The position numbers and the translations under genes are program-made. Positions 6,838-9,829 of a stretch of DNA of 9,829 nt are shown piece by piece (the first letter of the stretch is position 1; every line of letters starts with the position of its first letter). The DNA comes from JBLMZW01 sp050259035 (lineage in GTDB: Bacteria; Bacillota; Syntrophomonadia; Syntrophomonadales; DTU052). The stretch is from positions 1 to 9,829 of the forward strand of contig JBLMZW010000070.1 in assembly GCA_050259035.1 (NCBI GenBank), written 5' to 3'. The notes beneath the pieces were generated by a model. It had not been told where the DNA came from. It did not search any database and saw only the letters and a program-made list of their open reading frames with translations.

Positions 6838-8061
6838 TTGGCCACCAGTACATACTCCTATAAAGTACGCAACCAGGAAGGTAAAGTCATAAAGGGCAAA
6901 ATAGAAGCGGAAACCAGGGAAGGTGTCGTAACCAAGCTGATTGCCCAGGGGTTCGTTGTCCTGGAAGTGGAAGACAAAAAGGGTTTATCAAAGGATGTTA
7001 ACCTAAACCTAACTTTTCTACAAAAGGTTACGAACAGGGATCTCGCGGTTTTCACCCGCCAGTTGTCTACTATGGTGGGGGCAGGGCTTCCAATTCTTCG
7101 TAGCCTTAGTATTCTGGAAGAACAATGCGAAAACGTTAAACTCCAAGGCGCCATAGGTGGGGTAAGAAAAGAGGTAATGGAAGGGGTTCCCCTCTGGGAG
7201 GCATTGAACCACCAGAAACAGGTATTCCCCAACCTATATGTTCAATTGGTTCGCAGCGGTGAATTAGGAGGTATTCTGCAGCAGGTATTGGAGAGGTTAA
7301 CCAATCACCTTGAACGTGAGTATGAAATCACCAGCAAAATAAAAAGTGCTTCCACCTACCCAGCGGTAGTTGGTTGTTTCGCTATCGGTGTAGTAATCTT
7401 CATGCTGGTTTACATACTGCCTCAATTTGTTGGTATATTGAGCGGTTCAGGTCAGGAGCTTCCTGCGACAACAAAAGCTTTGTTAGGTATGTCAAGCTTT
7501 CTAAAGAACTTCTGGTGGCTGCTAGTAATAATAATCATATTAGCTATTTTAGGGGTAAAGAAGTGGCGCACAACTTCTGATGGTCGTTATTTTACAGATA
7601 AGCTCAAGATGAAAATGCCAGGGTTCGGAGTAGCCTCGACCAAACTTTCAGTAGCCCGTTTTACCCAGACCATGGGGACCCTGGTAAAATCAGGTATATC
7701 AATTATGGACGCCCTGGGGGTATCCGAGGAAGTGGTTAATCAGGAAGTTTTGGCCCGTGCTATTGCCAAAGCCAGATTGAGTATCAGGGAAGGAGAAACC
7801 ATTGCCGCTCCACTGTCCGAAACGAAAGTTTTTGAACCCATGGTAATACAAATGATAAGCGTAGGAGAAGAGACCGGTACACTCGACGATATGCTGGCAA
7901 AGGTAGCTGAGTACTACGAGAAGGAAGTGGGTTATCTAATCGAAAGCATAATGTCACTAATTGAGCCTTTACTTATAATTGTCATGGCATTTGTTGTCGG
8001 TTTTATAATGATGAGTATCCTCCTGCCGATGTACCAAATGTATACAACGGTGGGATTTTAA
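6838..8061 (+). CDS. pilC: Type IV pilus inner-membrane platform protein PilC (GspF family)
   Basis: PilC is the polytopic membrane protein through which PilB and PilT act on pilin subunits. The 407 residues match the family. The N-terminus has the cytoplasmic pattern TYSYKVRNQEGKVIKGKIEA (5-24). Two GspF repeats follow, one from about 68 (FTRQLSTMVGAGLPILRSL, 72-90) and one from about 271 (FTQTMGTLVKSGISIMDAL, 275-293). Each carries the Glu-Gly type motif, SGELGG (140-145) and GEETGTL (343-349). Membrane helices are likely near 173-196, 224-240 and 374-398. The gene starts at TTG immediately after the pilT stop. A GspF role in type II secretion is the alternative family label; the adjacent pilT and prepilins argue for a pilus. 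Confidence 0.96.
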   Translation: MATSTYSYKVRNQEGKVIKGKIEAETREGVVTKLIAQGFVVLEVEDKKGLSKDVNLNLTFLQKVTNRDLAVFTRQLSTMVGAGLPILRSLSILEEQCENVKLQGAIGGVRKEVMEGVPLWEALNHQKQVFPNLYVQLVRSGELGGILQQVLERLTNHLEREYEITSKIKSASTYPAVVGCFAIGVVIFMLVYILPQFVGILSGSGQELPATTKALLGMSSFLKNFWWLLVIIIILAILGVKKWRTTSDGRYFTDKLKMKMPGFGVASTKLSVARFTQTMGTLVKSGISIMDALGVSEEVVNQEVLARAIAKARLSIREGETIAAPLSETKVFEPMVIQMISVGEETGTLDDMLAKVAEYYEKEVGYLIESIMSLIEPLLIIVMAFVVGFIMMSILLPMYQMYTTVGF

Positions 8062-8079
8062 ACCCATTATATTGCATCG

Positions 8080-8090
8080 AAAGGAGGTGA
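8080..8090 (+). promoter_or_regulatory. Near-perfect extended Shine-Dalgarno of the first prepilin
   Basis: AAAGGAGGTGA is complementary to essentially the whole anti-Shine-Dalgarno end of 16S rRNA and lies six bases before ATG 8097. It is by far the strongest initiation site in the window, as expected for an abundant pilus subunit. A TATATT at 8068-8073 could be a -10 element, but no convincing -35 stands at the right distance. Confidence 0.8.
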
Positions 8091-8096
8091 AAATAG

Positions 8097-8459
8097 ATGA
8101 TAATAAAATTCAACAATGCAATTAGAAGATTCGGGAAGAACGAAAAGGGCTTTACTCTGCTGGAAGTCCTGGCAGTATTCGCAATCCTTGCTATCATTAT
8201 TGCTCTGGCAGCGCCTAAGTTCTTGGAGATTATTGACAGAGGAAAGCACAGAGGTTGCGAGAACAATATCAAACTGATCACCAATGCGGCCGAAATGTAT
8301 GTTGAAATGTATAATCCTTCATCAGTACCTAGTGTTGCTACGCTGGTTGCTTCGGGTTACTTAAAGGAAGACCCGAAATGCCCGGTTGCCGATGCTGTAG
8401 GCAAGTATACTGTTGGTGGAAGTACAACCAATGTTTCTGTAGGATGCTCCAACCCCTAG
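8097..8459 (+). CDS. Type IV prepilin, probable major pilin
   Basis: This 120-residue protein carries a class III (prepilin) signal: an 18-residue basic leader ending EKG, then FTLLE. PilD is expected to cut between Gly18 and Phe19, leaving a 102-residue mature pilin with N-methyl-Phe1 and Glu5. Residues 19-42 form the hydrophobic helix that anchors the subunit in the membrane and then in the fibre core. Cysteines are at 54 (mature 36), 95 and 117; the last two bracket the C-terminal region CPVADAVGKYTV...VGC and could form a disulfide-closed loop, which is inference. It is called the probable major pilin because of its very strong Shine-Dalgarno, its position directly after pilC (35 nt gap) and before pilD. 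A ComGC-like competence pilin is the main alternative. Symbol pilA would be reasonable but is not proven. Confidence 0.92.
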   Translation: MIIKFNNAIRRFGKNEKGFTLLEVLAVFAILAIIIALAAPKFLEIIDRGKHRGCENNIKLITNAAEMYVEMYNPSSVPSVATLVASGYLKEDPKCPVADAVGKYTVGGSTTNVSVGCSNP

Positions 8460-8499
8460 AACATCATTAAGATTATGTTATTGGTACTATAGTTAGGTT

Positions 8500-8504
8500 G
8501 GGAG
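8500..8504 (+). promoter_or_regulatory. Ribosome-binding site bearing on the pilD start
   Basis: GGGAG lies 11 bases before TTG 8516. The other in-frame candidates, TTG 8498 and GTG 8504, overlap or precede this tract and lack a good Shine-Dalgarno of their own, so 8516 is preferred despite the slightly long spacing. Confidence 0.4.
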
Positions 8505-8515
8505 TGTGTACATAT

Positions 8516-9256
8516 TTGGATATTGCAGTCGTGTTCGTTCTGGGGTTAATAATAGGCAGCTTTGCTAACGTAATCATAGCTCGTGTACCCGTGGGAGAAT
8601 CGATTGTATTTCCAGGTTCTCACTGTCCAGCCTGTGGACACTCTTTAAAAGCAATGGATCTTATTCCGTGCTTGAGTTACGTAGCTTTAGGCGGTCATTG
8701 CCGGTACTGCGGGGGGGGAATATCCCTCCGCTATCCGGCAGTTGAACTGCTGAATGGTATCATATTCGGATTATGTTACCTGGTTTTTGGATTTACCTGG
8801 CATACACTACTGGGGATGATCCTGTCTACGTTGGCTATTGTAATCTTTTTTATAGACCTTGATCACAAAATAATACCCAATAAAGTTGTTCTGGCAGGGT
8901 TGATATTGTTATTGCCGGTATTGTTTCTGGATCCCGCAAAAGGTATAGCGGATTCCCTTATAGGGATGGCGGTGCTTGGCGGATTGTTCTTTATACTATG
9001 TATGTTTGGCGGAATGGGAGGCGGAGATGTCAAACTGGGCGCTCTTCTGGGGCTGGTTCTGGGATGGAAAAGCGGACTGGTTTGTATTTTTATCGCATCA
9101 TTGGTAGGATTTCTGGTTGGAATGGCACTCAGAATGAAGGGTAAATTTGAGAGAAAAGAACAGATAGCCTTCGGACCTTTTCTGGCAATCGGAGCTATGT
9201 CTTCTTTCCTCTATGGTCAGAAGTTAATTGACTGGTACATGAGTTGGTACAGGTAA
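8516..9256 (+). CDS. pilD: Prepilin leader peptidase / N-methyltransferase PilD (GspO, ComC family)
   Basis: PilD is an integral-membrane aspartic protease that cleaves prepilins after Gly and methylates the new N-terminal residue. From TTG 8516 it has 246 residues. The N-terminal helix contains GLIIGSF (10-16) and NVIIARVP (18-25). The cytoplasmic methyltransferase-type loop carries two CxxC pairs (Cys37/40 and Cys62/65) before LRYPAVELLNG (72-81). The protease motifs are FIDLDHKIIPN (112-122, Asp114/Asp116) and GGGDVKLG (168-175, Asp171, the GxGD signature). Several further hydrophobic segments follow. Starts at TTG 8498 (252 residues) or GTG 8504 are possible; 8516 gives an N-terminus of the same length before GSF as in B. 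subtilis ComC and a better-placed ribosome site. It sits between two prepilin genes, its expected substrates, with gaps of 56 and 143 nt. Identification is secure; the exact start is not. Confidence 0.95.
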   Translation: MDIAVVFVLGLIIGSFANVIIARVPVGESIVFPGSHCPACGHSLKAMDLIPCLSYVALGGHCRYCGGGISLRYPAVELLNGIIFGLCYLVFGFTWHTLLGMILSTLAIVIFFIDLDHKIIPNKVVLAGLILLLPVLFLDPAKGIADSLIGMAVLGGLFFILCMFGGMGGGDVKLGALLGLVLGWKSGLVCIFIASLVGFLVGMALRMKGKFERKEQIAFGPFLAIGAMSSFLYGQKLIDWYMSWYR

Positions 9257-9333
9257 TAATCAATACTTTGGGAAGATAGGTCGTATGGCAACTAAAATCT
9301 GATACTGGTTAGTGGTTAATGAACCCAATAAAA

Positions 9334-9362
9334 CTATATAAGGATATATTTCATATATATAG
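9334..9362 (+). repeat. AT-rich inverted repeat upstream of the second prepilin
   Basis: CTATATA (9334-9340) and TATATAG (9356-9362) are perfect 7-base inverted arms around an AT-rich centre containing GGATATATTTC. The element stands about 30-60 bases before the second prepilin, in the longest gap of the pilus cluster, where a separate promoter or operator would be expected. It contains several TATA-like -10 candidates, but no matching -35 was found. A regulatory role is inference. Confidence 0.3.
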
Positions 9363-9377
9363 ATTAAAAGAATAATC

Positions 9378-9383
9378 AGGAGG
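9378..9383 (+). promoter_or_regulatory. Strong ribosome-binding site placed for ATG 9393, out of frame with the second prepilin
   Basis: AGGAGG lies nine bases before ATG 9393 and 16 bases before GTG 9400, the first available start of the pilin frame. ATG 9393 opens a nine-codon frame ending at TAG 9420-9422 (MRGAEIVSL). A second purine block, GAGGGG (9395-9400), sits eight bases before an in-frame TTG at 9409. Which site the ribosome uses for the pilin is not clear from sequence. Confidence 0.6.
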
Positions 9384-9399
9384 CACTTTACCATGAGGG

Positions 9400-9780
9400 G
9401 TGCTGAAATTGTTAGTTTATAGAACGAAAAGGGGCGAAGCAGGTTTTACTTTACTAGAGATACTGGCGGTATTCGCGATTTTAGCAATAATTATTGCGCT
9501 GGCAATGCCGACATTTTTACGGATTAGAAATCGTGCTGAACAAAGTGGGTGCGTCAAGAACCAGAAAATGTTGGAGCACACAGCTTACATATACGAAACA
9601 GCTAATCCCAACGCATTCGACTATGATGGAGGCCATGGCCCGGATATGGAGCAGTTAAAAGATTATAGTTATCTTAAGGAAACAGTTGAATGTCCAGTTA
9701 CTGATACCGATACTTATAATTTTACATATGGACCCGGGTATTGCCGGGTAACTTGCTCAAACGGGTGTAAGGACGATTAA
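9400..9780 (+). CDS. Second type IV prepilin, cysteine-rich C-terminus
   Basis: From GTG 9400 the product has 126 residues. A basic leader ends at Gly15 (GEAG) and is followed by FTLLE, so PilD should leave a 111-residue mature pilin with Phe1 and Glu5. The hydrophobic helix is almost identical to that of the first prepilin (LAVFAILAIIIALA in both), and Cys51 falls at mature position 36 as it does there; ECPVTD (97-102) matches the CPV region of the first pilin. The two are clearly paralogues that differ after the helix. Unlike the first, this one ends with three more cysteines at 115, 119 and 123 in a CxxxCxxxC pattern, five in all, followed by KDD. The start is uncertain: the best Shine-Dalgarno serves an ATG at 9393 in another frame, and loss of one G from the 9397-9400 run would join them. 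It is probably a minor or alternative pilin of the same machine. Confidence 0.85.
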   Translation: MLKLLVYRTKRGEAGFTLLEILAVFAILAIIIALAMPTFLRIRNRAEQSGCVKNQKMLEHTAYIYETANPNAFDYDGGHGPDMEQLKDYSYLKETVECPVTDTDTYNFTYGPGYCRVTCSNGCKDD

Positions 9781-9829
9781 ATACCATTAATGCAATAAAG
9801 GCAGATTAGGCATAACCAGATAAGAGAAG

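Noticed and set aside
8097..8459. First pilin as an electrically conductive e-pilin
   Set aside because: Conductive Geobacter-type pilins are about 60 residues with dense aromatics. This mature pilin has 102 residues and sparse aromatic residues, so sequence gives no support.
4064..9780. Cluster read as a competence (comG) or type II secretion operon
   Set aside because: A canonical pilT with its retraction motif lies between pilB and pilC, and no secretin or other Gsp-specific gene is present, so a type IV pilus is the better reading. DNA uptake by this pilus is not excluded.
1..9829. CRISPR arrays, tRNA/rRNA genes, insertion sequences, defence or prophage genes
   Set aside because: No spaced direct repeats, tRNA-like folds, transposase or integrase motifs were found; nearly all sequence is accounted for by the genes listed.

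Overview
This window reads as ordinary chromosomal DNA of a low-to-moderate GC anaerobic Firmicute. I would place it in Clostridia sensu lato (Syntrophomonas-, Pelotomaculum- or Desulfotomaculum-like). That placement is an inference from gene content, strong AGGAGG ribosome-binding sites, frequent TTG/GTG starts and the joining of shikimate genes to a type IV pilus (T4P) operon; I cannot name the genus. All supported genes lie on the + strand. No RNA gene, CRISPR array, insertion sequence or integrase is visible, and no gap between genes exceeds about 160 bases.

Layout. (1) Positions 1-371 hold the 3' part of a gene that enters from upstream. Its pattern resembles the soluble part of a GspH/FimT-type minor pseudopilin. 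(2) Positions 527-1033 encode a UPF0316 (DUF5698-DUF2179) membrane protein of unknown function. (3) Positions 1176-3941 are a tight shikimate cassette, aroC-aroK-aroB, whose reading frames overlap by 22 and 20 nt. (4) Positions 4064-9780 carry a T4P cluster in the order pilB-pilT-pilC-prepilin-pilD-second prepilin. It probably continues downstream.

How the genes work together. PilB powers pilus extension and PilT retraction, both acting through the inner-membrane platform PilC. PilD cuts and methylates the two prepilins after their Gly. The aro genes supply 3-dehydroquinate (AroB), shikimate 3-phosphate (AroK) and chorismate (AroC); they are neighbours of the pilus genes rather than part of the machine. 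Proteobacteria show a similar neighbourhood (pilMNOPQ-aroK-aroB).

Points worth a second look: the start of the second prepilin, where the good Shine-Dalgarno and ATG lie one base out of frame with the pilin; its cysteine-rich tail; the degenerate tandem c-di-GMP-type motifs at the PilB N-terminus; TTG starts for pilT, pilC and pilD beside a near-perfect Shine-Dalgarno for the first pilin; and the pseudopilin-like fragment upstream of the aro genes, which puts the aro block between two pilin-type regions. I did not find a clearly new biological system here.
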